DNA of 7,738 bases. Source: SFTJ01 sp051871555 (GTDB lineage: Bacteria; Bacteroidota; Bacteroidia; Bacteroidales; Muribaculaceae). Positions 1 to 5,048 of the stretch are shown here, one piece after another. The stretch covers positions 1 to 7,738 of the forward strand of contig JBJECZ010000086.1 in NCBI GenBank assembly GCA_051871555.1, read 5' to 3'. Every line of letters starts with the position of its first letter. The first letter of the stretch is position 1. The notes under the pieces were generated by a model. That model ran no database searches, was not told where the DNA came from, and was given only the letters and a program-made list of their open reading frames with translations. A program made the position numbers and the translations under genes.

Positions 1-491
1 AGTTTAAGGGCGATAACCTTCCAGTTGAAGAGGTGTCGTGGAACGATTGCCAGAAGTTTATTAAGAATCTGAATTCGTTGACGGGCAGGAATTTCCGTCT
101 ACCCACCGAGGCGGAATGGGAGTTTGCAGCCCGAGGTGGCAACAAGAGCCGAGGCTATAAATATAGCGGCAGCGATAATGTTGACAATGTGGCGTGGCAT
201 GGCGATAACAGCGGCAGAAAGACTCATCCTGTTAAGACCAAGCAAGCCAACGAGCTTGGCATCTATGATATGAGTGGAAATGTATATGAATGGTGTCAGG
301 ACAGGTATGGTGATTATAGCAGCGCTGCGCAGACCAACCCTAAGGGTGCTACTACCGGGGCGGGTCGCGTGATTCGTGGCGGAGGCTGGGACGCCTACGC
401 TGGGCTCTGTTGCTCGGCGTTTCGGCTCCGCGGCTACAACGTCACTAGCGACAACAACCTTGGCTTCCGCCTTGTCCTCTCCGCCGAGTAA
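1..491 (+). CDS. FGE-sulfatase (SUMF1/C-type-lectin fold) protein, 3' part; putative DGR target
   Basis: The gene is cut by the left edge. The open frame runs from base 3 to a TAA at 489-491, giving 162 visible residues; the GTG at 33 is an internal valine, not a start. FGE-fold landmarks appear in order: PVEEVSWNDC near the edge, LPTEAEWE (99-122), SGNVYEWCQD (273-302), VIRGGGW (369-389) and a terminal LGFRLV (459-476). Members of this fold either oxidise sulfatase cysteines or serve as ligand-binding domains. Lined up from the shared LGFR, the two active-site cysteines of true FGE appear to be alanine and serine here, so I do not infer enzyme activity. The C-terminal segment 384-488 looks like a DGR variable region, which would make this a diversified binding protein. 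Localisation cannot be judged because the N-terminus is missing. The family is clear; the DGR role is inferred. Confidence 0.9.
   Translation, partial: FKGDNLPVEEVSWNDCQKFIKNLNSLTGRNFRLPTEAEWEFAARGGNKSRGYKYSGSDNVDNVAWHGDNSGRKTHPVKTKQANELGIYDMSGNVYEWCQDRYGDYSSAAQTNPKGATTGAGRVIRGGGWDAYAGLCCSAFRLRGYNVTSDNNLGFRLVLSAE
384..488 (+). other. Putative DGR variable region (VR) at the 3' end of the FGE-fold gene
   Basis: Thirteen codons that could each derive from AAC by adenine-only mutagenesis (NNC) lie in blocks at 390-398, 405-407, 426-443 and 450-458. They encode D,A,Y; L; L,R,G,Y,N,V; D,N,N. Between them sits the usual scaffold of the domain: W at 387, A at 399, C at 408, SA at 414-419, R at 423, TS at 444-449 and LGFRL from 459. 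Other codons (GGC 384, GGG 402, TGC 411, TTT 420) could also come from A-containing template codons. Bases 459-486 contain no adenine, as expected for the invariant end of a VR. DGRs copy a template repeat with A-to-N errors into such C-terminal lectin or FGE-fold regions. The template and reverse transcriptase are not in this window, so this rests on codon pattern and fold only. Confidence 0.68.
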
Positions 492-522
492 CCCCGCCGC
501 GGCATGCCTGTATGGGCTGTGT

Positions 523-544
523 CATAATTATATAACTAATTATG
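523..544. repeat. AT-rich hairpin 31 bp past the FGE-fold stop codon
   Basis: CATAATTA (523-530) and TAATTATG (537-544) are perfect 8-base arms around a 6-base loop. Between the stop and the hairpin lies a GC-rich stretch with the overlapping palindromes CCGCGG (497-502) and GGCATGCC (501-508). In the Bordetella phage DGR, a stem-loop just after the variable region aids target recognition, and the position here is comparable. A weak transcription terminator is the alternative, but no clear T-tract follows. The hairpin is certain and its function is inferred. Confidence 0.5.
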
Positions 545-557
545 GTATTTAGCATTG

Positions 558-631
558 TCGTCTGAAAGACGCGAACCCGGAGGCGCAAGCCGACGGGACT
601 TAGCCGTGGGTAAGCAAAGCGCAACCCACGG
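558..631 (+). repeat. Palindromic two-hairpin repeat element, copy 1
   Basis: A unit of about 74 bp. It begins with a short hairpin CGTCT-GAA-AGACG (559-571). A spacer ending in GACGGGACTTAG (592-603) follows. Then comes a larger hairpin with arms CCGTGGGT (604-611) and ACCCACGG (624-631) around a 12-base loop. A diverged copy in opposite orientation lies at 753-826, and a 37/40 match to bases 592-631 lies inverted at 7699-7738. The layout resembles REP/BIME-type intergenic repeats. No transposase is present here, so how it spreads is unknown. Confidence 0.75.
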
Positions 632-653
632 AAAACGGCGCCTACGAAGTAAT

Positions 654-728
654 GCGTCTGAAAGACGCGAATTGATGTTTAATTAACTAATTATCAGTAA
701 ATTAATGATAAATTCGCGTCTTTCAGAC
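654..728. repeat. 18-bp perfect inverted repeat around an AT-rich 37-base centre
   Basis: The left arm 656-673 (GTCTGAAAGACGCGAATT) is the exact reverse complement of 711-728. Each arm contains the short GTCT/AGAC hairpin of the neighbouring repeat element, so the left arm also matches 559-575. The centre (674-710) is rich in TAATTA-like words. It could form a long hairpin or cruciform, or be what is left of two element ends placed head to head. Confidence 0.8.
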
Positions 729-752
729 ACTGAATGGTGGGTGCGTTGGTGA

Positions 753-826
753 CCCGGGGTTACGCTGGCGCTCACCCCCGGGCTAAGTGCCTCGCCTTGA
801 CGGCTCGGCTTCTCGCCTTTCAGGCG
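753..826 (-). repeat. Palindromic two-hairpin repeat element, copy 2 (inverted)
   Basis: Read on the minus strand, this repeats the order of copy 1: a short hairpin CGCCT-GAA-AGGCG (826-814), a spacer ending in GCACTTAG, then arms CCCGGGGGT (782-774) and ACCCCGGG (760-753). Several stem positions differ from copy 1 while pairing is kept: the second pair from the loop of the short stem is C-G here and T-A in copy 1, and the GC-rich arms differ on both sides. This argues that structure is conserved. Open frames across this stretch come from the repeat and are not credible genes. Confidence 0.7.
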
Positions 827-1104
827 ACATGGCGTATGATATTTTCGAGAATGCAAAATTTTGATACACCCCCGCGACCGCAGCGAGGTGTCGATGCATA
901 TGTGGCGTGGCTGGTGATAGGGCGTATTGCAATACGCCCCTACATGTTAAGGCGTAATTCCGCATATAACCATCTGATTACCAGCGATATTAACCGCGCG
1001 AGGGAACAGACGCGACCTCAGCGTCACGTCCTGTACGAACGCTCTATGTGGTGGTTCCGATGGGTCAGACCGCATTGATACGGTGCGGATTGGAGATTTT
1101 TTAT
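827..1104. other. Intergenic stretch with no recognisable gene
   Basis: I see no credible coding region, tRNA or known RNA here. Besides the palindrome at 920-939 there are two smaller inverted repeats: ACACC (866-870) with GGTGT (887-891), and GACGC (1009-1013) with GCGTC (1021-1025). CCGCA (1070-1074) and TGCGG (1084-1088) could form a small stem just upstream of the TPR gene promoter. None of these was recognised as a named element. Confidence 0.5.
920..939. repeat. 20-bp perfect palindrome
   Basis: GGGCGTATTGCAATACGCCC equals its own reverse complement, and CCTAC follows on the right. The left flank (GATA before the GGG) nearly mirrors that end. It is self-complementary with no loop, so it could be a protein-binding dyad, a cruciform or the core of another dispersed repeat. 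No gene starts close by, so operator function is unsupported. Confidence 0.85.
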
Positions 1105-1112
1105 TATCTTTG
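1105..1112 (+). promoter_or_regulatory. Bacteroidetes -7 element before the TPR gene
   Basis: TATCTTTG matches TAnnTTTG exactly and is identical to the element before lpxB. Only five bases separate it from the ATG at 1118, so transcription would begin about at the start codon, giving a leaderless or nearly leaderless message. No good -33 TTTG is visible at the usual spacing. Confidence 0.55.
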
Positions 1113-1117
1113 CTTGC

Positions 1118-1399
1118 ATGACGGCAGATTTTGAAAATATTGCACAACTTTTGCGTGACAGCAAGCCTGAAGAGGCGATTGCTCAGCTTGAGGCGTATTT
1201 GGCTACGCCGGGTGCAGCGTGCCTCGATGTGGCATATTATTTGTTAGGGAATGCCTACCGTCAGAAAAGCGATTGGCGTAAGGCTATAAGCAACTACAAC
1301 CGCTCGGTGCAACTTAATCCCGACGGTCCGGCAAAGACTGCTCTACAAACAGCCAACGAAATACTTGATTTTTTCAATCACGACCTATACAACCCTTAA
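1118..1399 (+). CDS. Small tetratricopeptide-repeat protein
   Basis: A 93-residue protein. Residues about 20-70 form helical pairs with TPR spacing: residues 38-71, from LDVAYYLLGNAYRQ through DWRKAISNYNRSVQLNP, match the TPR consensus (small residues at the helix crossings, the terminal LNP). A partial repeat precedes it (KPEEAIAQLEAYLA). The ending ILDFFNHDLYNP resembles the tail of a small conserved TPR protein I associate with Bacteroidales. There is no signal peptide, so it is probably cytosolic. TPRs mediate protein-protein contact and the partner is unknown. The ATG was chosen because the frame is closed upstream and a -7 element precedes it. The gene ends tail-to-tail with folB, the two stop codons sharing TTAA at 1396-1399. 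Confidence 0.85.
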   Translation: MTADFENIAQLLRDSKPEEAIAQLEAYLATPGAACLDVAYYLLGNAYRQKSDWRKAISNYNRSVQLNPDGPAKTALQTANEILDFFNHDLYNP

Positions 1400-1752
1400 A
1401 AATCGATGGTCACAGCGACGCTTTCGAGCTGGCATTTGAATGGCGGGCATAGCTTGGCAACGGTGATTGTGCCGCCACTAATTTTGCTGCCATAGCGCTT
1501 TGTTATGGCTCGGATGATGCGCCCTGCAACGTGTTCGAGCAGATTCGACGGTACGCTCATTTCGACATTCACGATGTCGTATATTTCGGCATAGTTGATA
1601 GTGCCGCTCAAATCATCGTTTTCGATGGCGTGCTGCATATCGCAGTGCACGGTAAGCGTTACTTCAAAGCGGTTGCCCACAGCGCGCTCTTGCGCCGCCA
1701 CTCCGTGGTGGGCATAAAACAGCATCTTGTTAAGCGTGATTGAAGTAGCCAT
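1396..1752 (-). CDS. folB: Dihydroneopterin aldolase
   Basis: FolB cleaves 7,8-dihydroneopterin to 6-hydroxymethyl-7,8-dihydropterin and glycolaldehyde in tetrahydrofolate synthesis. With the ATG at 1752 the protein has 118 residues, normal for the family, and the key residues fall at the same numbers as in the Staphylococcus aureus enzyme: Glu22 in HHGVAAQER, Tyr54 in GTINYAEIYD and catalytic Lys100 in KLCPPFK. The conserved NLLEHVAGRI lies between them. A TTG nine bases upstream (1761) could also start the frame, but it adds only three residues and the ATG gives the family alignment. The start lies ten bases past the beta-helix gene's stop and no promoter is visible between them, so the two are probably cotranscribed. 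Family members act as cytosolic oligomers. No other folate gene is nearby. Confidence 0.94.
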   Translation of the reverse strand: MATSITLNKMLFYAHHGVAAQERAVGNRFEVTLTVHCDMQHAIENDDLSGTINYAEIYDIVNVEMSVPSNLLEHVAGRIIRAITKRYGSKISGGTITVAKLCPPFKCQLESVAVTIDF

Positions 1753-1762
1753 AATCTGCAAT

Positions 1763-3178
1763 TTATTTTTCGTTGTCGTCCACCATTATCCACCGATAGG
1801 CGCCGATGTCGATGCCGCCGTTGTAGATGCGAGGTTCCCCGTAACGGTCAATGAGGGCATGCTCGGGGCAGAGGCTGATGTTGCCGGCAGCAATGGCGCT
1901 GCTTTCGTTGCCGAGTCGGTAGTCGAAGATATATTTTTCGCGCTGCATTCGGAAGCAGGCATCGCCATCCCATTTGCAGTTGATGAAGTTTAAATCGTCA
2001 GTGCCGTTGCTCTGAAGCATGCAGTTGCGCAGCAGCACGTCGGTGCCGGTGAAATCGTTTTCGTTAAACTCTTTCACGTTGCCGCAGATTATGCAGTTGT
2101 CGAGGCGCACCGAGGGCTCGAGTCGGTTGCCATCGTCGTCGATGAGGTCGATGGTGATTATTGGGCAATGTTTCAGTCCAAACAGATAGTAGTTGGTGAA
2201 GGTGCAGTTGGCAAACCGGTAGATGCCGCCATGCAGTTTCACCACGTCGTAGGCAGCGTCGGTGAACTCGCAGCCTTCGGCTTCAATCCAAGCGTTGCTT
2301 GCCAGCAGCACGTTGCCCGCACTGTTGTGCAGCACCGAGTTGAACAGGTGCAGCGCTTTGGCGTCGGCTGACGATGCCGAAACGGTGATTCCGTTGCTCG
2401 ACCCGCGCATCAGCACATACTGCATCTCGTTGCCGCGGCTGTCGGCGCCAAATTCCACGCCGCCCCATTGACCCGACATGATGTCGTAGTTAGCTCCGGC
2501 AAACAGATAGTCGGTGCGGTCGCCGCGCAGATGAATTGGCTTCGATTGCGTGCCGCAAGCATTAAGTGTGCCGTCGATGCGCATGGCTGCCTTGTCGTGG
2601 AAATATAGCGTGGTGCCTGGCTCGATGGTGAGGGTGGCGCCCGGTGCCACATACAATGTGTCGAAAATCACATACGGCTTGTTGGCTGTGAGGCGAGTGT
2701 CGGCGGTGAACTGTGGGCGGGTGAGCCGTTCAACATCCTGTCCCCAAGCACGCAACACCACTTTTTGCGTCACGCCGTTGGTGGTGAAGTTGATGCAATC
2801 TTCAGCCAGCAGCGGCGCATCCTGCCCGTTGGCATTGAGTTTGCTCTCGACAAACACAAATATGCTGTCCTCGCCGCGGATGGCGACGTCGTGAAACACT
2901 TCGCCCTTCATTCCGTCGACGTTCAGATAGAAGCGTCGACCGTCGGCTGCCGATAGCGAAATCGACGAGATGTTGATTTGCTTTTTGTGACGGTTATACA
3001 CCACAAATTGCTTGGTGGGCGTGCCTTGCTCGGTGAAGATGGTGTCGAAACTCAGTGTGTCGCACGAAAACTCCAGCAAGTCGCTGCTCGAGGTGGTGAA
3101 GCCGTCCTCGATGCAACTTGTGGTAAGAGCCAGCATGGTTGCCAGCATCGCGATGATTATGTTGCGAAGTGTTTTCAT
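1763..3178 (-). CDS. Right-handed parallel beta-helix lipoprotein
   Basis: The protein has 471 residues with the ATG at 3178. The open frame continues upstream to 3358, but that stretch overlaps lpxB and lacks family character, whereas this start gives a clean lipoprotein signal: MKTLRN, a hydrophobic run, then LTTSC with Cys22 as the lipidation site. The acidic IED after the cysteine could act as a surface-export tag, as known in Bacteroidetes. Residues ~35-150 look like a beta-sandwich (Ig-like) domain. VAPGATLTIEPGTTLYF (178-194) opens a beta-helix of repeated strand turns running to about 450. The end GGIDIGAYRW resembles the C-terminal motif of Bacteroidetes choice-of-anchor beta-helix proteins. 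Such folds often bind or cut polysaccharide, but I see no catalytic motif, so the function is unknown. The likely location is outer membrane or cell surface. folB follows ten bases downstream. Confidence 0.88.
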   Translation of the reverse strand: MKTLRNIIIAMLATMLALTTSCIEDGFTTSSSDLLEFSCDTLSFDTIFTEQGTPTKQFVVYNRHKKQINISSISLSAADGRRFYLNVDGMKGEVFHDVAIRGEDSIFVFVESKLNANGQDAPLLAEDCINFTTNGVTQKVVLRAWGQDVERLTRPQFTADTRLTANKPYVIFDTLYVAPGATLTIEPGTTLYFHDKAAMRIDGTLNACGTQSKPIHLRGDRTDYLFAGANYDIMSGQWGGVEFGADSRGNEMQYVLMRGSSNGITVSASSADAKALHLFNSVLHNSAGNVLLASNAWIEAEGCEFTDAAYDVVKLHGGIYRFANCTFTNYYLFGLKHCPIITIDLIDDDGNRLEPSVRLDNCIICGNVKEFNENDFTGTDVLLRNCMLQSNGTDDLNFINCKWDGDACFRMQREKYIFDYRLGNESSAIAAGNISLCPEHALIDRYGEPRIYNGGIDIGAYRWIMVDDNEK

Positions 3179-3223
3179 ATATAATGTGTAACGTAGACTG
3201 GGCGCGTAATATTGCGCTCTTGG

Positions 3224-3232
3224 CAAAAGATA
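3224..3232 (-). promoter_or_regulatory. Candidate -7 element for the beta-helix lipoprotein gene
   Basis: Read on the minus strand this is TATCTTTTG, one base longer than TAnnTTTG. It sits about 45 bases before the ATG at 3178. Together with the lpxB element on the other strand it divides the 139-bp divergent intergenic region. No clear -33 element is visible. Confidence 0.4.
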
Positions 3233-3279
3233 ATGCACCGCTTGCTGTGGCATGGGGTGGCGATTTGCGCAAATTTTGC

Positions 3280-3287
3280 TATCTTTG
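3280..3287 (+). promoter_or_regulatory. Bacteroidetes -7 element for lpxB
   Basis: TATCTTTG is an exact match to TAnnTTTG, 30 bases before the lpxB ATG at 3318. The in-frame upstream ATG at 3252 would lie before this promoter, which supports 3318 as the true start. An A/G-rich stretch (GAGAGAAAG, 3309-3317) directly precedes the ATG. Confidence 0.6.
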
Positions 3288-3317
3288 TGCCTACAACCAC
3301 ACAAAACTGAGAGAAAG

Positions 3318-4463
3318 ATGAAATACTTTATCATAGCCGGCGAGGCGTCGGGCGACATTCACGGCGCGCAACTCATTCGGTCGTTGCGGCAACGCGACCC
3401 ACAAGCCGAGATATGCTTCTTTGGCGGCGACATGATGGCTGAGGCAAGCGGCGTGAGTCCGCTGGTGCACTATCGCGACATGGCGTATATGGGTTTTATT
3501 GAGGTGGCAAAGCATTTGGGCACCATAATGGGTTTCCTGAAAACTGCCAAGAGCACCATCGACGCCATGAAACCTGATGCCCTGATTTTGATTGACTACC
3601 CGTCGTTCAACCTCAAGGTTGCCAAATATGCCTACGAAAAGGGCGTGAAAGCCTTTTATTTCATCTCGCCCAAGGTGTGGGCTTGGAAAGAATATCGCGT
3701 GAAGCAAATACGCAAATACATCACCAAACTGTATTCGATTCTGCCTTTCGAAACGGAGTTTTATGCGCGCCACAACTATGTGGTTGACTATGTGGGCAAC
3801 CCTACGGTGAAAGAGATTGCCGAGGCGAGGGCTGCGTTCGACGACGACCTCACGTTCCGCCAGAGCATCGGGCTTGACCCGCAGCGGCGCATTATTGCCG
3901 TGGTGCCGGGCAGCCGCCGCAAGGAGATTCGCGATAATCTGCCCACTATGCTTCGGGCTGCGAAGCAGTATCCCGACTGCCAGGTGGTGATTGCCGGAGC
4001 TCCGAGCATCGATGCTTCGCTGTATGCCCGTGTGATGGCTTCGGCAGGCATCACCGAGCAAGCTCCTGTTGTTTTTGGCAAGTCGTTCCGCCTTGTTGCA
4101 GCAGCCAGTGTGGCACTGGTGACGTCGGGCACGGCGACGCTCGAAACGGCTGTGCTGGGCACTCCGCAGGTGGTGTGCTATCGCATGAACGGCAGTCCGC
4201 TTATTTATAACTTGTATAAACGCTTGCTGAAAGTGAAATATGTGTCGTTGCCCAATTTGATTGCCGACAGACAGGTGATACCGGAACTGCTGTTGCATTA
4301 CTGCAACGAGCAATCGGTGAGCCGTTGGCTGGGTGTGCTGCTCGACGACACGCCCGAGCGACGTGCTATGCTTGCCGGATACGACGAAATGAGCCGCCGC
4401 CTTGGCGACAACGATTGCACTGCCACAGCTGCCGCCAACCTGATTGAAACACTAAAAAAATAA
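3318..4463 (+). CDS. lpxB: Lipid-A-disaccharide synthase
   Basis: LpxB (glycosyltransferase family 19) joins UDP-2,3-diacylglucosamine and lipid X into the tetra-acyl disaccharide of lipid A, working at the inner face of the cytoplasmic membrane. The protein has 381 residues, essentially the E. coli length. Family motifs appear in order: AGEASGD (7-13), LIDYPSFN (91-98, with the probable catalytic Asp93), SPKVWAWK (117-124), LPFE (142-145), GNP (160-162), PGSRRKEI (197-204), TSGTATLE (269-276) and PNLIADR (312-318). The start at 3318 begins directly with the strand before GEASGD and follows a promoter and an A/G-rich leader; the longer frame from 3252 adds 22 unrelated residues. A phosphatase gene follows after 11 bases, so the two are likely one transcript. 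The divergent neighbour is an envelope lipoprotein gene. Nothing looks truncated or foreign. Confidence 0.97.
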   Translation: MKYFIIAGEASGDIHGAQLIRSLRQRDPQAEICFFGGDMMAEASGVSPLVHYRDMAYMGFIEVAKHLGTIMGFLKTAKSTIDAMKPDALILIDYPSFNLKVAKYAYEKGVKAFYFISPKVWAWKEYRVKQIRKYITKLYSILPFETEFYARHNYVVDYVGNPTVKEIAEARAAFDDDLTFRQSIGLDPQRRIIAVVPGSRRKEIRDNLPTMLRAAKQYPDCQVVIAGAPSIDASLYARVMASAGITEQAPVVFGKSFRLVAAASVALVTSGTATLETAVLGTPQVVCYRMNGSPLIYNLYKRLLKVKYVSLPNLIADRQVIPELLLHYCNEQSVSRWLGVLLDDTPERRAMLAGYDEMSRRLGDNDCTATAAANLIETLKK

Positions 4464-4474
4464 CTGAAAAGACT

Positions 4475-4987
4475 ATGCAACCCCATCAATATAACGACGA
4501 AGAAAATAAACCGATTAAGGTGCTTATGGTATGCCTTGGCAACATCTGCCGGTCGCCGGCTGCTCAGGGCGTGCTGCAGCGCCTGATTGACGAGCGCAAT
4601 CTGAGCGGCTTCTTCTATATCGACTCGGCAGGCACCTACGGCGGTCACGCCGGCGACTTGCCCGATTACCGAATGCGAAGCCATGCCGCCAAGCGAGGCT
4701 ATAACCTCACACACCGTGCTCGACGCGTCACCAGCGCCGATTTTGAGGAGTTTGACTATATTGTTGCAATGGACGAGGGCAACCGCCGCACGCTTATGCA
4801 AATGGCGGCAACGGTTGAGGAGTCGCGCAAGATTGTGATGATGGGCAAATACATTCGCCGTTTTCCTCACTACGATTATGTGCCCGACCCGTATTATGAG
4901 GGCGCCGAAGGCTTTGAGTTGGTGCTCGATTTGCTCGAAGATGCGTGCGAATCATTGCTTGACGATATTCTCGCCAAGCAACGATAA
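4475..4987 (+). CDS. Low-molecular-weight protein tyrosine phosphatase
   Basis: The protein has 170 residues; family members are usually about 150-160. The signature P-loop CLGNICRSP lies at 20-28, with nucleophile Cys20 and phosphate-binding Arg26. DSAGT (50-54) is the second conserved element, and the general acid is Asp138 in VPDPYYEG (136-143). The enzyme removes phosphate from tyrosine in proteins through a cysteinyl intermediate in the cytosol. Bacterial members often oppose tyrosine kinases that govern capsule or exopolysaccharide export, but no such kinase is visible here. The extra ~13 polar residues at the N-terminus precede the first strand (KVLMVC). They may be real, since the ATG at 4475 sits 11 bases after the lpxB stop with GAAAAGA just before it; no better start is seen. 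Cotranscription with lpxB is inferred from spacing. Confidence 0.93.
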   Translation: MQPHQYNDEENKPIKVLMVCLGNICRSPAAQGVLQRLIDERNLSGFFYIDSAGTYGGHAGDLPDYRMRSHAAKRGYNLTHRARRVTSADFEEFDYIVAMDEGNRRTLMQMAATVEESRKIVMMGKYIRRFPHYDYVPDPYYEGAEGFELVLDLLEDACESLLDDILAKQR

Positions 4988-4996
4988 TCGAGCATC

Positions 4997-5030
4997 TGCC
5001 GCCTCTGTCATTAGGCACATTGGAGCGGCA
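4997..5030. terminator. Weak candidate terminator hairpin between convergent genes
   Basis: TGCCGC (4997-5002) pairs with GCGGCA (5025-5030) across a 22-base loop in the 61-bp gap between the phosphatase and the aminopeptidase ends. The loop is long and only AAATTT follows, so it is a poor intrinsic terminator by sequence. Its place between converging genes is the main support. Confidence 0.25.
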
Positions 5031-5048
5031 AAATTTCCAAAGATGATT

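Noticed and set aside
558..728. CRISPR array from the repeated GTCTGAAAGACGCGAA words
   Set aside because: There are only three copies, one inverted, at unequal spacing, with repeated sequence between them and no cas genes.
734..1078. A 114-codon open frame on the plus strand
   Set aside because: It runs through the palindromic repeat copy and the 20-bp palindrome, has no promoter or family character, and its composition is that of a translated repeat.
965..1090. Possible tRNA or small RNA from the short stems here
   Set aside because: The stems do not fold into a cloverleaf, no T-loop consensus is present, and I recognise no known RNA family.
492..1117. Template repeat or reverse transcriptase of a DGR
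   Set aside because: No second copy of the VR scaffold (LGFRL-coding end) and no reverse transcriptase motif was found by reading both strands of this region or the rest of the window.
3252..3317. Longer lpxB start at 3252
   Set aside because: This ATG lies upstream of the TATCTTTG promoter element, and the added residues do not belong to the family.
3179..3358. Upstream extension of the beta-helix lipoprotein frame
   Set aside because: It would overlap the lpxB start and bury the lipoprotein signal peptide. The ATG at 3178 gives a complete signal and lipobox.
3291..4313. A 340-codon open frame antisense to lpxB
   Set aside because: lpxB has every family motif on the plus strand. The antisense frame is a codon-bias shadow rich in His and Arg.
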